From positions 1 to 64,000 of the forward strand of contig NZ_MUZR01000023.1 in NCBI RefSeq assembly GCF_001995255.1: a DNA stretch of 64,000 nt, written 5' to 3'. This DNA comes from Thioalkalivibrio halophilus (lineage in GTDB: Bacteria; Pseudomonadota; Gammaproteobacteria; Ectothiorhodospirales; Ectothiorhodospiraceae). Position 1 is the first letter of the stretch. Each line of letters starts with the position of its first letter. The position numbers and the translations under genes were made by a program. This document shows, one piece after another, positions 41,416-50,034 of the stretch. Below the pieces are notes generated by a model. It saw only the letters and a list, made by a program, of their open reading frames with translations, ran no database searches and was not told the origin of the DNA.

Positions 41416-41769
41416 ATGTGCCCACCCGGAGACCGCCATGGTGGACACTCGCCCGGGACGCCCCCGGAGGCCCCGGCCAGCGGGATCTGCGAGCTGTGCG
41501 GGCGACACGAAGGCCTGACCCGGCACCACCTGATCCCACGCAAGCAGCACCGGCGTCGGCGCATCCGCCGCCGGTTCCCGCGCGCCGAACGCGAGGGCCG
41601 CCTGCTGCAGGTCTGCCGCCCGTGCCACGACCACATCCACCGCCAGTTCGACGAACAGACGCTCGCCGAACGTCTGAACACTCGCGAGGCCCTGCTGGCC
41701 GAGCCTGTCATCCGGCGCTTCGTGGAATGGATCGCCGAACGTCCGCCGGGTTTCCGGCCCCGCCGCTGA
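41416..41769 (+). CDS. HNH-domain protein
   Basis: A 117-residue protein with a zinc-finger HNH core. CELCGRHEGLTRHHLIPRKQ is followed by VCRPCHDHIHRQF, i.e. two CxxC pairs, the HH of the metal-binding loop and a final HxxxH. Many such short proteins in proteobacterial housekeeping contexts have no known nuclease target. It is basic and soluble. It starts 14 bp after the YdjM-like gene on the same strand. The first 20 residues are low-complexity, and the ribosome site is weak. Confidence 0.75.
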   Translation: MCPPGDRHGGHSPGTPPEAPASGICELCGRHEGLTRHHLIPRKQHRRRRIRRRFPRAEREGRLLQVCRPCHDHIHRQFDEQTLAERLNTREALLAEPVIRRFVEWIAERPPGFRPRR

Positions 41770-41827
41770 CCCCTGCCCCCGACACCGGCTCTTGAGCCCG
41801 GCGCCGCCGCGGGGTAGCGTCTGGGTC

Positions 41828-42226
41828 ATGCTGTTCTCCGAACTCACCTCCGATGGCCTCACCTATCGCATCACCGGGCATGCCCCCGGGGCGATCGGGA
41901 TCAATGATGTCGCCTATCACGCCAGCCTGATCGTGCGGCCGCGCTCGCTGCATGCGGACTGGCCGGTGCGCGCGGCCGGCGAGCTGGATCTCGCGGCCCT
42001 GGAGCCGGTTCTGGAGGAGCCCCCGGAGGTCCTGCTGATCGGCACCGGCGAGGTCAGCCGCTTTCCGCCGCGCGAACTGCGGCGCGAACTGCAGCGGCGC
42101 GAGCTGGGGGTGGAGATCATGGACACCGCGGCGGCCTGCCGCACCTACAATCTGATCATGGCCGAGGGCCGCGACGTGGCCGCGGCCCTGATCGTGGAAC
42201 CGGCAGAAGCCTCCGCCGACGACTGA
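41828..42226 (+). CDS. Mth938-domain (DUF498) protein
   Basis: A 132-residue protein of the Mth938/NDUFAF3 family. Recognisable are AYHASLIVRPRSLHADWPV, EVLLIGTGEVSRFPP and the C-terminal GVEIMDTAAACRTYNLIMAEGR, the most conserved block. The eukaryotic relative is a respiratory complex I assembly factor. The bacterial role is not established. The ATG at 41828 is chosen because it begins directly with the domain. It is convergent with rpoS. Confidence 0.82.
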   Translation: MLFSELTSDGLTYRITGHAPGAIGINDVAYHASLIVRPRSLHADWPVRAAGELDLAALEPVLEEPPEVLLIGTGEVSRFPPRELRRELQRRELGVEIMDTAAACRTYNLIMAEGRDVAAALIVEPAEASADD

Positions 42227-42248
42227 GTCGCTGCCGAACCGGACTCAG
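42223..42248. terminator. Hairpin containing the stop codons of the Mth938-like gene and rpoS
   Basis: CTGAGTC (42223-42229) and GACTCAG (42242-42248) form a 7-bp stem. The two convergent stop codons, TGA at 42224-42226 and the rpoS TGA at 42247-42245, sit symmetrically inside it. There is no T tract, so the terminator function is uncertain. Confidence 0.4.
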
Positions 42249-43300
42249 GACCCGGGCAGCACCTCGTCGCCCTTCATTCCGCGCGATTCCAGAAGCCGCC
42301 GCAAGCGCTTGAGCGCATCCATCTGGATCTGGCGCACGCGTTCGCGCGTGACCCCGATCTCCGCGCCCACCGTCTCCAGCGTGGAGCGCTCGAAGCCGTG
42401 CAGACCGAAGCGGCGCACCAGCACCTCGCGCTGCTTCTCGTCGAGCAGGCCCAGCCATTCCTCCACCAGATCCTGGATATCCTGATCCTCGAGGATGGAC
42501 GAGGGTTCCACCGCATTCACGTCGGCGAGGATATCGGTCAGCGAGCGATCGCCCTCCGGCCCCGGCGGCAGGTCCATGGAGGTCGAGGGTTCGGACATCG
42601 CCCGCAGTCTCTGGATCTCGGCCACCGGCTTTTCCAGGCGCGCGGCCAGTTCCTCTTCGCTGGGATCGCGCCCCAGCTCCTGGGTCAGCTCGCGGGCCAC
42701 CCGCGCATGCATGCGCAGTTCCTTGGAGACATGCACCGGAATGCGGATCGTGCGTCCCTGATTCATCAGGGCGCGTTCGATCGTCTGGCGGATCCACCAG
42801 GTCGCATAGGTGGAAAAGCGAAAGCCGCGCTCGGGATCGAACTTCTCCACCGCATGCATCAGCCCGAGGTTGCCCTCCTCGATCAGATCCAGCAACGCCA
42901 ACCCCCGGTTAAGATAGCGCCGGGAGATCTTCACGACCAGACGCAGATTGCATTCGATCATGCGCCGCCGGCCGGCCTCGTCGCCCTGTCGCGCGAGGCG
43001 CGCATAGTGGCGTTCTTCTTCCGGAGTCAGCAGGGGACGGAATTCGATGTCGCGCAGGTAGAGCTGGATGGCATCCAGCTCCGCGGGGCGGGCGTCACGC
43101 AGGGTACGGGGCCGCACCTGCACCTCGTCCTCGGGCACCCCGGATTCGACGGGGTCGGGGGCTTCTTCTTCCAGGGCGAACCCGCCACCCTCGTCCCGCT
43201 CTTCTTCCGCCGGTTCGTGCAATGCCGGCTCTTCCAGCGGAGATTCCGGATCCTCGCCTTCAGCGCCGTCGAGATCGACCGGGTTCCGGGGCTCTTTCAT
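42245..43300 (-). CDS. rpoS: RNA polymerase sigma factor RpoS
   Basis: Stationary-phase and general stress sigma factor, 351 residues. A long acidic N-terminal segment (1-70) precedes region 1.2, which reads [20 protein letters not shown]. Region 2 reads [22 protein letters not shown] through [16 protein letters not shown], followed by region 3. Region 4 ends with the helix-turn-helix [20 protein letters not shown]. The location directly after nlpD is the classical gammaproteobacterial arrangement. In E. coli the main rpoS promoter lies within nlpD. The start at 43300 follows AGGA by seven bases. An ATG at 43333 overlaps the nlpD stop but lacks a ribosome site. Confidence 0.93.
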   Translation of the reverse strand: MKEPRNPVDLDGAEGEDPESPLEEPALHEPAEEERDEGGGFALEEEAPDPVESGVPEDEVQVRPRTLRDARPAELDAIQLYLRDIEFRPLLTPEEERHYARLARQGDEAGRRRMIECNLRLVVKISRRYLNRGLALLDLIEEGNLGLMHAVEKFDPERGFRFSTYATWWIRQTIERALMNQGRTIRIPVHVSKELRMHARVARELTQELGRDPSEEELAARLEKPVAEIQRLRAMSEPSTSMDLPPGPEGDRSLTDILADVNAVEPSSILEDQDIQDLVEEWLGLLDEKQREVLVRRFGLHGFERSTLETVGAEIGVTRERVRQIQMDALKRLRRLLESRGMKGDEVLPGS

Positions 43301-43329
43301 GCGTGATCCTGTAATTTGACTGCTTCGAT

Positions 43330-44112
43330 TCATCGATCCGGAAGGTAGCTCGCCGGGTCAACCGGGGAACCGTCCACGCGGATCTCGAAATGCAGCATCG
43401 GCAGATCCGTCCCCGATGCGCCCAGGCGCGCAATTTCGTCGCCGCCTTCCACCGTGTCGCCTTCTTCCACCAACAGCCGGTCGTTGTGGCCGTAAGCCGA
43501 CAGGAAACGCTCGTCATGGCGAACGATGATCATCCGACCATACCCCACCAGACCGCCGCCTGCATAGACGATCTCGCCACTGCGCGCGGCGCGCACCGGA
43601 TCCCCGACCTCGCCACCGATTCCGAGTCCCTGTCGGGTGCTCGCGCTGTCGGAAAAACCCCTGACCACCTCGCCGTCGGCCGGCCACACCCACTGGCCGT
43701 CGCCACGCGGTGCAGGCGGCGGATCGGGTTCCGGCTCGGGATCGGGTGCGGGCGCCGAAGACGCCCCACCGCCGTTTCCGGACGCTTTTCCGCCGGAAGA
43801 AGACGATCTCGAGCTCCCCGCCGTCTCGCGCGTGGGTGCCGGCGGTGGCGAGGAACGGGCCGGACCGGTCAACCGCAGACGCTGGCCGGGATGGATCGTG
43901 TAGGGCGCGCCGATCGCATTGCGCCGCGCCACCGCCCGCCACTCCAGGCCGTACCGACTGGCAATGCTGTACAGGGTTTCGCCGCGCGACACGGTATGGG
44001 TATCGGGGATCCGGGACTCTCCCGGTGTACGCAGGGCACAGCCATTCATGGCCGCGACCAGCAGGGCCGCCAGCAACAGGGGGATCAGGCCGCGCAGCAA
44101 CCCACTGTGCAT
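43330..44112 (-). CDS. nlpD: NlpD-like lipoprotein with LysM and degenerate LytM domains
   Basis: A 260-residue activator of septal amidases. The N terminus has a hydrophobic signal (about 5-22) and a lipobox-like AAMNGC with Cys23. The Met three before the Cys is atypical. A LysM domain (about 36-82) reads [20 protein letters not shown], then a Pro/Ser/Glu-rich linker, then a LytM/M23 domain (about 135-260). The metal site is degenerate: the first His position reads [13 protein letters not shown], and only MLHFEIR remains of HxH. It therefore probably activates rather than cleaves. It is three bases from the YqaA-like gene and adjoins rpoS. Confidence 0.88.
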   Translation of the reverse strand: MHSGLLRGLIPLLLAALLVAAMNGCALRTPGESRIPDTHTVSRGETLYSIASRYGLEWRAVARRNAIGAPYTIHPGQRLRLTGPARSSPPPAPTRETAGSSRSSSSGGKASGNGGGASSAPAPDPEPEPDPPPAPRGDGQWVWPADGEVVRGFSDSASTRQGLGIGGEVGDPVRAARSGEIVYAGGGLVGYGRMIIVRHDERFLSAYGHNDRLLVEEGDTVEGGDEIARLGASGTDLPMLHFEIRVDGSPVDPASYLPDR

Positions 44113-44114
44113 GC

Positions 44115-44702
44115 TCACTCCAGGGCCAGGTACACCGCGATGGCCGCCGCGAGGACCCCGATTCCGGCCCAGCCGATGCGTTCCATGTAGGGTCGCAGGT
44201 GCCGTTCGGCACGGGGCCCCGCCCAGGCCATGAACAGGGCCACAAGGAAGAAACGGGCGCCCCGGCCCAGCAGCGACGCGAGCACGAACGGCAGCCACGC
44301 CATGGCCAGGGCCCCGGCGGTGATGGTGAAGAGTTTGTATGGCAGTGGCGAAAACCCGGCGATGAGGACCACCCATACCCCCCAGGTCCCGAACCAGTCC
44401 TCGGCCTGCGCGAGTTCGGCGGCATACCCGATGTCCCGGAGCCACGGTCCCAGCCACTCGAACGCCAGCCAGCCCGCCAGATAGCCCAGCACCCCTCCGA
44501 CCACCGAGGCGACCGTTGTCAGCGCGGCCAGGTACCAGGCACGTGCCGGCGATGCGGCCGCCATCGGCGCGAGCATGACATCGGGGGGCGGGAACGGCAG
44601 GACGAAGGACTCGAACAGCGAGAGTCCGGCAAGGTAGCGCGGCGCGTAGCGATGCCGCGACCAGCCCATCACGCGATCATAGACCGGTTCGAAGAACTTC
44701 AT
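44115..44702 (-). CDS. YqaA-family (SNARE-associated/DedA-like) membrane protein
   Basis: A 195-residue inner-membrane protein with about four to five helices. LFESFVLPFPPPDVMLAPM is the YqaA signature, followed by GGVLGYLAGWLAFEW and the re-entrant-type GFSPLPYKLFTITAGAL, which matches the DedA proline/arginine loop. Relatives influence membrane integrity and lipid flipping. The activity is unknown here. It lies between pcm and nlpD, as in many gammaproteobacteria. Confidence 0.88.
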   Translation of the reverse strand: MKFFEPVYDRVMGWSRHRYAPRYLAGLSLFESFVLPFPPPDVMLAPMAAASPARAWYLAALTTVASVVGGVLGYLAGWLAFEWLGPWLRDIGYAAELAQAEDWFGTWGVWVVLIAGFSPLPYKLFTITAGALAMAWLPFVLASLLGRGARFFLVALFMAWAGPRAERHLRPYMERIGWAGIGVLAAAIAVYLALE

Positions 44703-44726
44703 CGCAACGCGACTCCGGGCACGTCG

Positions 44727-45392
44727 TTACTGCTCCGCGCCCGGCAGCATCGGGACGAACATCACCGCGTCGAGAACGTCCCGCACGAACGCCTCCTCGG
44801 TACGGGTGTAGCGCACCAGCTGCTGACGTCCGTCGGGGCCCTCCACCGGGGCCACCAGACGCCCGCCGGGGGCCAGCTGGGTCAGCAGGGTCTCCGGCAC
44901 CTCGCGCGGGGCCGCGGTCAGGATAATGCCATCATAGGGTGTCTTCTCGGGCCAGCCCTCGGCCCCGTCCCCGTGGCGCAGATTCACGTTGTTGATGCCC
45001 AGCCGGCTGAGCAGCTCTCGCGCGCTGCGGGTCAGCGCCTGAATGCGCTCGATCGAGTACACCCGGTCGACGATCTGCGCCAGCACCGCCGCCTGATAAC
45101 CGGACCCCGTGCCAATCTCGAGCACAGTGCTCACCGGCCCGCCCTCCAGCAGGGCCTCGGTCATCCGGGCGACGATGAACGGCTGGGAGATCGTCTGGCG
45201 GTGCCCGATGGGCAGCGCGATGTTCTCGTAGGCGCGGTGACTCAGCGCCTCTTCCACGAACAGGTGCCGGGGCACGCTGCGGATGGCCTCCAGCACCCGC
45301 GGATCGCGGATACCCTGCTGCTCGAGGATCCGGACCAGGCGGTCGCGCGCCCGTCCCGAGGTCAGCCCGGCACCCGAGGCGTCGCTCACCAT
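44727..45392 (-). CDS. pcm: Protein-L-isoaspartate O-methyltransferase
   Basis: A 221-residue repair enzyme methylating isoaspartyl residues in aged proteins using SAM. The SAM motif is [16 protein letters not shown], followed by VYSIERI, and [16 protein letters not shown] and [11 protein letters not shown] complete the Pcm set. GGGAGG lies a few bases upstream of the ATG, within the end of surE. The two genes overlap by seven bases, so they are coupled. Confidence 0.96.
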   Translation of the reverse strand: MVSDASGAGLTSGRARDRLVRILEQQGIRDPRVLEAIRSVPRHLFVEEALSHRAYENIALPIGHRQTISQPFIVARMTEALLEGGPVSTVLEIGTGSGYQAAVLAQIVDRVYSIERIQALTRSARELLSRLGINNVNLRHGDGAEGWPEKTPYDGIILTAAPREVPETLLTQLAPGGRLVAPVEGPDGRQQLVRYTRTEEAFVRDVLDAVMFVPMLPGAEQ

Positions 45393-46168
45393 GGTGTACC
45401 TCCCTGGTGGTGACCCCCTGGCGCAACGCCCTCCAGCCAGCGCCCCACGGTGTCGATGGCATCGTAACGAGTGAGATCCACCTGGATGGGCGTAATCGAG
45501 ACGTAGCCCTCGCGCACCGCATGGAAATCGGTCCCGGGACCGGCGTCCTGCTCCGGACCCGCGGGACCCACCCAGTAGATCTCCCGCCCGCGCGGATCCT
45601 GGTCGGCGACCATCGGCTCGGCGCGATGGCGGTTCCCCAGGCGGGTGGTCTGCACGCCCTGGATCGATTCGAACGGGATATCCGGGACGTTCACGTTGAG
45701 GATGGTGGCCGCCGGCAGCGGGACCTGCCGCAGCCGATCCAGCAGGTCCAGCACCACGCGCGCCGCGGTGTCGTAATGCCGCAGATCGGTCCCCACCAGC
45801 GACACCGCGATCGACGGCAGACCGAGGAAGCGGCCCTCCATGGCCGCGGCCACGGTACCGGAGTACAGCACGTCATCACCCATGTTAGCCCCGGCATTGA
45901 TGCCGGAGATCACCAGATCCGGTTCGTCCTCCAGCAGCCCCGTCAGCGCCAGATGCACGCAGTCGGTAGGCGTGCCATCCACTTGCACACCGGCGTCGCC
46001 CACCGATCGGGCGTGCAGCGGCCGCACCAGCGTCAGACTGTTGCTGGCGCCGCTGCGGTCGCGGTCCGGCGCCACCACCTCGACCTCGGCCACCGTTCGC
46101 AGGTGGTCGGCCAGGCACTGGATGCCGGGGGCATGGATTCCATCGTCGTTACTGACCAGAATGCGCAT
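45386..46168 (-). CDS. surE: 5'/3'-nucleotidase SurE
   Basis: A 260-residue metal-dependent nucleotidase of stationary-phase survival. The ATG at 46168 begins with the invariant [11 protein letters not shown], which contains the metal-binding Asp pair. Further hallmarks are [35 protein letters not shown] and [11 protein letters not shown]. It heads the surE-pcm-yqaA-nlpD-rpoS run on the minus strand and is divergent from the Smr gene. Confidence 0.96.
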   Translation of the reverse strand: MRILVSNDDGIHAPGIQCLADHLRTVAEVEVVAPDRDRSGASNSLTLVRPLHARSVGDAGVQVDGTPTDCVHLALTGLLEDEPDLVISGINAGANMGDDVLYSGTVAAAMEGRFLGLPSIAVSLVGTDLRHYDTAARVVLDLLDRLRQVPLPAATILNVNVPDIPFESIQGVQTTRLGNRHRAEPMVADQDPRGREIYWVGPAGPEQDAGPGTDFHAVREGYVSITPIQVDLTRYDAIDTVGRWLEGVAPGGHHQGGTPW

Positions 46169-46271
46169 TCGGGAGCCGGAGGCTTTATAAGGGTCTTCAA
46201 TATACTGGAAACGGCTTCGGGACATGCAGTTTCCTGCCTGTGCCGGAGCCTCGGAAAGCGAGTATCCTGCC

Positions 46272-46820
46272 ATGAATTCCGGGGACGGTCCCAGCGATTT
46301 CGACGAGTTTCTGCGTGCGGTGGGCCCGGTACGCCGGATTCACAGCGACCGCGCGGAGAAGGATACGCCGCGCCCGCCCGCCCGCGCGGCCCAGCGCGAC
46401 CGTGACGAGGAACAGGCCCGGCTCGACTGGATGAGCGACCCGCTGGAATTCGGCGACCTCCAGCCCGGCGACGAGCTGCGTTTCAGCCGCGCGGGCATCA
46501 GCCAGCGGGTGTTCCGCAAGCTGCGCGGCGGCCATTACCGAATTCAGGACGAACTGGACCTGCACGGCCTGTTCGCCGACGAGGCCCGCCAGGCGGTGGC
46601 CGGTTTCATTGACGAGGCGCGCGCGGATGACCGCCTGTGCGTGCGCATCATCCACGGCAAGGGCCAGCGCTCGAGCCCGCGGGGCCCGGTCCTGAAGGGG
46701 CTGACCGACCATTGGCTGCGCCAACGCGACGACGTGCTCGCGTTCTGCTCGGCACGTCCCGCGGACGGTGGCACCGGGGCCGTGTACGTCCTGCTCAAAA
46801 AACGCCCGGAGCCGTCCTGA
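46272..46820 (+). CDS. Smr-domain protein (SmrA/SmrB-like)
   Basis: A 182-residue protein with a charged N-terminal region (1-90) and a C-terminal Smr domain (about 100-180). The domain has [14 protein letters not shown] (the DxH motif) and [13 protein letters not shown] (the HGxG motif). Bacterial Smr proteins act as endonucleases on collided-ribosome mRNAs (SmrB) or on DNA. The sequence best fits the short SmrA/SmrB group. The start at 46272 is the ATG that gives the usual acidic N terminus. A start at 46224 would extend it into the surE promoter. Confidence 0.85.
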   Translation: MNSGDGPSDFDEFLRAVGPVRRIHSDRAEKDTPRPPARAAQRDRDEEQARLDWMSDPLEFGDLQPGDELRFSRAGISQRVFRKLRGGHYRIQDELDLHGLFADEARQAVAGFIDEARADDRLCVRIIHGKGQRSSPRGPVLKGLTDHWLRQRDDVLAFCSARPADGGTGAVYVLLKKRPEPS

Positions 46821-46863
46821 GTTGCGCCGGTATCGCCGTGGAACATTAGCACTGGACGGCATG

Positions 46864-46877
46864 TTGATTTAGATCAA
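46864..46877 (+). promoter_or_regulatory. FNR/Anr-type box upstream of the heme lipoprotein gene
   Basis: TTGAT-TTAG-ATCAA matches the FNR/Anr consensus TTGATNNNNATCAA at all ten fixed positions. A centre at -41.5 would put the transcription start near 46912, with TTATCA (46898-46903) as a possible -10 element. That geometry fits a class II activated promoter. Regulation by low oxygen is inferred from the box alone. Confidence 0.75.
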
Positions 46878-47029
46878 GTCCAGAGTTACCTTGACCGTTA
46901 TCAGCGGATTGCCGCAGCCGCATGCCGCCCGGGTTGCAATCCCGCACGGGCTGCGAGACCATCCTGTACAAGCCTTGTACAATGAATGCATCCAAAGGCA
47001 ACGGAAACTGCGACGAAGAGGTCCTGCTC

Positions 47030-47653
47030 ATGAATCACTGGAAACTTGCCCCCATCGCCCTCGGCATCGCGGCCCTCGCCGCGGGCTGCTCGAATAACGG
47101 AGCCACGACGGCTTCCGGGGAACCCGCCGCGAACGAGGTCAGCGAAGAAGAGATCGAACAGCGTTCCATGGACAGCCGCGAGGCGATCCAGCAGTTCGCC
47201 AGCACCCTGCAGGGTGAACTGATGGCCGCGATGGAAGAAGGCGGTCCGACGGAAGCCATCCAGGTATGCAATGAAGTGGCTCCGGAGATCGCTTCGGACA
47301 TCTCCGCCGAAACCGGCTGGGATGTCGGGCGCACCAGCCTCAAGCTGCGCAACCCCGACAACGCCCCGGACGAGTGGGAGCGCGCGGTGCTGGAAAGCTT
47401 TGACGCCGAAGTCGCCGCCGGCACGCCGGCCGACGAAGTCGCCCCGTCGCACGAAGTGATCCAGACCGAGGATGGCGCGCGGTTCCGCTTCATGGCGGCG
47501 ATCCCGGCTGGCAGCCAGTGCCTTGCCTGCCACGGCGAGGACATCGATTCCGACATCCAGCACGCGCTGGAGCGTCTGTACCCGGAAGACGAGGCCACCG
47601 GCTACCAGGCCGGGCAGGTCCGCGGGGCATTCACCATCACCCAGGAGATGTAA
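47030..47653 (+). CDS. DUF3365 (Tll0287-like) c-type heme lipoprotein
   Basis: A 207-residue periplasmic lipoprotein. The signal ends in ALAAGC with lipidated Cys20. A helical domain (about 45-155) includes AIQVCNEVAPEIA and SLKLRNPDNAPDEWER, both typical of the DUF3365/Tll0287 fold. One heme c attachment site is CLACH (164-168), and GYQAGQVRGAFTI closes the domain. Relatives are heme-based sensors or electron carriers. Here there is no attached signalling domain. GAGG precedes the ATG by about eight bases. The perfect FNR-type box 160 bp upstream points to expression under low oxygen. A strong terminator follows, so it is probably monocistronic. Confidence 0.82.
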   Translation: MNHWKLAPIALGIAALAAGCSNNGATTASGEPAANEVSEEEIEQRSMDSREAIQQFASTLQGELMAAMEEGGPTEAIQVCNEVAPEIASDISAETGWDVGRTSLKLRNPDNAPDEWERAVLESFDAEVAAGTPADEVAPSHEVIQTEDGARFRFMAAIPAGSQCLACHGEDIDSDIQHALERLYPEDEATGYQAGQVRGAFTITQEM

Positions 47654-47680
47654 CGCTCTCCGAAAATGGCGATACGAGAA

Positions 47681-47715
47681 GGGCCGCATCAGCGATGATG
47701 CGGCCCTTTCTTTTT
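47681..47715 (+). terminator. Rho-independent terminator after the heme lipoprotein gene
   Basis: GGGCCGCATC (47681-47690) and GATGCGGCCC (47697-47706) form a perfect 10-bp stem with a six-base loop, followed by TTTCTTTTTG. It lies 27 bp after the stop codon. Confidence 0.9.
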
Positions 47716-47822
47716 GCGCCCCGCCCCCAGAACAAACCGAATTTCGGCAGGGACAAAGGGACAGACAAGCGGCTTTATGACAATCTGTAAAGTTGACGGA
47801 TGGAACCTATAGAATCGAAGAC

Positions 47823-48254
47823 ATGACGCGAACCATTGATGCCGAGCTGCTCGCCCTCGCGGTCGACGCCTCCAACGACGGAGTGGTGATCGCCGAGCGC
47901 GAAGGCCACGACAATATCCTGATCTACGTCAACCGCGCGTTCGAGGAGCTCACCGGGTATCGTTCCGAGGAGATCCTCTACCGCGATTGCCGTTTTCTGC
48001 AGAACGACGACAACGACCAGGATGCCGTGCGCGAAATCCGCGCCGCGCTGGACGAGGATCGCCCCTGCCGCGTGACCCTGCGCAACTATCGCAAGGACGG
48101 CTCGCTGTTCTGGAACGAGCTGTCGCTGACGCCCATCTTCAACGACGAAGACCGGCTGACCTACTACATCGGGATCCAGAAGGACATCACCGCGCGCGTC
48201 GAGGCCGAAGAACGCGCCGAACGTGCGGAGCGTCAGCTGGCCGGCTCCGGCTGA
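47823..48254 (+). CDS. Short LOV-domain photoreceptor
   Basis: A 143-residue single PAS/LOV domain with short helical caps. The flavin-adduct Cys56 sits in RDCRFLQ, where the canonical motif is NCRFLQ (Asn replaced by Asp). The FMN-contacting residues are present: Asn88 in NYRKDG, Asn98 in FWNELSLTP and Gln119 in YYIGIQKD. The C-terminal helix is charged and could dimerise, but no output domain is attached. It would sense blue light, or possibly redox through flavin. The ATG at 47823 is preferred. A TTG ten codons earlier is possible but has no ribosome site. It is convergent with truD. Confidence 0.82.
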   Translation: MTRTIDAELLALAVDASNDGVVIAEREGHDNILIYVNRAFEELTGYRSEEILYRDCRFLQNDDNDQDAVREIRAALDEDRPCRVTLRNYRKDGSLFWNELSLTPIFNDEDRLTYYIGIQKDITARVEAEERAERAERQLAGSG

Positions 48255-48279
48255 CCCGCCAGCAACCCCGGAGCGACCC

Positions 48280-48302
48280 GGAGTGACCCCGGGGGTCACT
48301 CC
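48280..48302. terminator. Bidirectional hairpin between the LOV gene and truD
   Basis: GGAGTGACCCC and GGGGTCACTCC form an 11-bp perfect stem around a single G. It lies 25 bp after the LOV stop and contains the truD stop codon. No T tract follows on either strand. Confidence 0.45.
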
Positions 48303-49348
48303 CCGGCCGACGTGCGCATCAGGGCCTCCACTACACTCGTGGCATATTCTCCCGGGCCCAGTTCCAGCTGCAGACGCAGCACCCGCGACGTTTCCCATTC
48401 CCACTCCATGGATCGCGGCACCAGACGCAGCGCCCGGCGCGCGGCCTTCAGACCCTCGGCCTCCAGGCCACGGACCAGCACCTCGTGCTGCGCGGCCACC
48501 GCATCTTCCAGCTCGCGCACCTCGCCCCCGGTGCCCGGATCCCCGCGCCCCCACAGCGGCCCGGTGGGATGCACGTCGAGCCGCGCGGCGCGCGCCTCCA
48601 GCTCCGCATCCACCGTATCCGCGGTAAACACGCTGCCGCTGCCGTCCAGGTTGACCCGCTCGCCCGGCAGGATGCGGTCCCAGTCGCCGCGGCGCACGCG
48701 CTCGGCCAGTACCGCGTTGAACAGCTCCGCGCGCGCCGCGGACAGCAGCAGGCTGCGCTGATTGCGCCCGCGCGGACGCCGACCGCCGCCCAGCCAGTCG
48801 TACGCCCGCTCGCGGTTGGCATGCCCGAAGCGCTGTTCGCCGAAATACGCCGGCACGCCGCCGGCGCGGATCCGTTCCAGGACCTGCTCGGCCATGTCGC
48901 CATCGCCCTCCAGCTCGCGCAGGCGCAGGGTGAAACGATTGCCCGCCAGGTGCCCGGTGCGCAGCTTGCGGGCATGGCGAGCGTGCCGACAGACACGCAG
49001 CCAGGCGTCCGCGGCGATCGCCTCGCCGGGTTTCGGCACCGCCCATGACGCCGAATCCACCTCCGGCGCGCAGGCCACGCTGAACCACTGCCGGGTCACG
49101 GCATGACGATCCTTGCGCCCGGCGTAGCTGACCGCGCCGCGTCCCACGCCCGCGGACCGCGCGATCCACACGGCCACGTCCTCGGTGTTCAGGCCGCGCT
49201 TCTCGATCTCCAGCCACAGATGCTCGCCCGCACCGTCCGGCAGGGTAGCCGGAAGCTCCTCCACCCGGAAATCCTCCGGGCTCGCCTTAAGCCGGCCTTG
49301 CAGCGGGGCCTCCCAGGGCCACACCGGGGCATTCCCGGGCGCGGTCAC
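48296..49348 (-). CDS. truD: tRNA pseudouridine(13) synthase TruD
   Basis: A 350-residue pseudouridine synthase modifying U13 of tRNA-Glu. The catalytic Asp80 lies in SYAGRKDRHAVTRQW, the same position as in E. coli. The inserted TRUD domain is at about 150-300 with YFGEQRFGHANRERAYDWL. The start is GTG at 49348, giving a four-base overlap with the tsaB stop. This gene order is unusual. In many gammaproteobacteria truD is with surE and pcm, which here lie about 3 kb away on the same strand. Confidence 0.95.
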   Translation of the reverse strand: MTAPGNAPVWPWEAPLQGRLKASPEDFRVEELPATLPDGAGEHLWLEIEKRGLNTEDVAVWIARSAGVGRGAVSYAGRKDRHAVTRQWFSVACAPEVDSASWAVPKPGEAIAADAWLRVCRHARHARKLRTGHLAGNRFTLRLRELEGDGDMAEQVLERIRAGGVPAYFGEQRFGHANRERAYDWLGGGRRPRGRNQRSLLLSAARAELFNAVLAERVRRGDWDRILPGERVNLDGSGSVFTADTVDAELEARAARLDVHPTGPLWGRGDPGTGGEVRELEDAVAAQHEVLVRGLEAEGLKAARRALRLVPRSMEWEWETSRVLRLQLELGPGEYATSVVEALMRTSAGE

Positions 49349-50034
49349 GGGCTCGCCGCCGGTCGTGCCACGTCATCGCGCAGATAGACCGGCTGCGCAT
49401 CCGCCGGATCCACCGCCTCGCCGCGCTCCCAGGCATCCACCGCCAGCAACGCCAGGTCAAAGGCGTCCGGCAGGGCATCGGGATCCACCCGTTCGTCGGC
49501 CAGCCCGCATTGCCCGGCGAGTTCGGGGAAGGCACGAAAGCCGGTCCCCAGCCCCAGCCGCTCCCCCGCCGGCCATTGCGCAGCCACCGCCTCCGGCGGC
49601 GCCACGGCCTCCGGTGCCGGCAGGACCCGCTCCCCGGCCACCGGGCACAGGCTCCAGTAGACCTCGCCCATGCGCGCGTCCAGCGCGGCCAGCACCGCCG
49701 CCGGGGCCGGCTCGGGCGCCAGTCGCAGACCCTGCTGGGCCAGCACCTGCAGCGACGACACCGGGACCACCGGGAAATCCAGCGCGAACGCCAGCCCCTG
49801 CGCCACGCCCAGCCCCAGCCGCACCCCGGTGAAGGCCCCCGGACCGCGCCCCACCGCCACTGCGTCCAGCGAATGACGGTCGATCCCGGCCTCCGCCAGC
49901 AGGGTCTCGACCTGGCCCAGTATCAGGTCACCGTGACGCTGCGGTGCCCGCTCCGACAGCGAGTACAGTTCGCCGTCCACCCACAGGGCGGCGGAACAGC
50001 GTTCGGTGGCGGTGTCGATGGCGATCAGGCGCAT
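49345..50034 (-). CDS. tsaB: tRNA threonylcarbamoyladenosine biosynthesis protein TsaB
   Basis: A 229-residue TsaB, the non-catalytic partner of TsaD in t6A37 synthesis. It begins MRLIAIDTATERCSAALWVD and contains AVAVGRGPGAFTGVRLGLGVAQGLAFA, both standard. The actin-like ATPase fold lacks catalytic metal residues, as expected. The start overlaps the end of the helicase gene by ten bases, and a much longer open frame upstream is antisense-like and rejected. Confidence 0.95.
   Translation of the reverse strand: MRLIAIDTATERCSAALWVDGELYSLSERAPQRHGDLILGQVETLLAEAGIDRHSLDAVAVGRGPGAFTGVRLGLGVAQGLAFALDFPVVPVSSLQVLAQQGLRLAPEPAPAAVLAALDARMGEVYWSLCPVAGERVLPAPEAVAPPEAVAAQWPAGERLGLGTGFRAFPELAGQCGLADERVDPDALPDAFDLALLAVDAWERGEAVDPADAQPVYLRDDVARPAASP

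Noticed and set aside
46224-46271. Longer start for the Smr protein at 46224
   Set aside because: The extra 16 residues lie in the surE-smr divergent promoter region and have no family support.
47793-47822. TTG start extending the LOV protein by ten residues
   Set aside because: No ribosome site precedes the TTG and the extra residues are not part of the domain. The ATG at 47823 is better placed.
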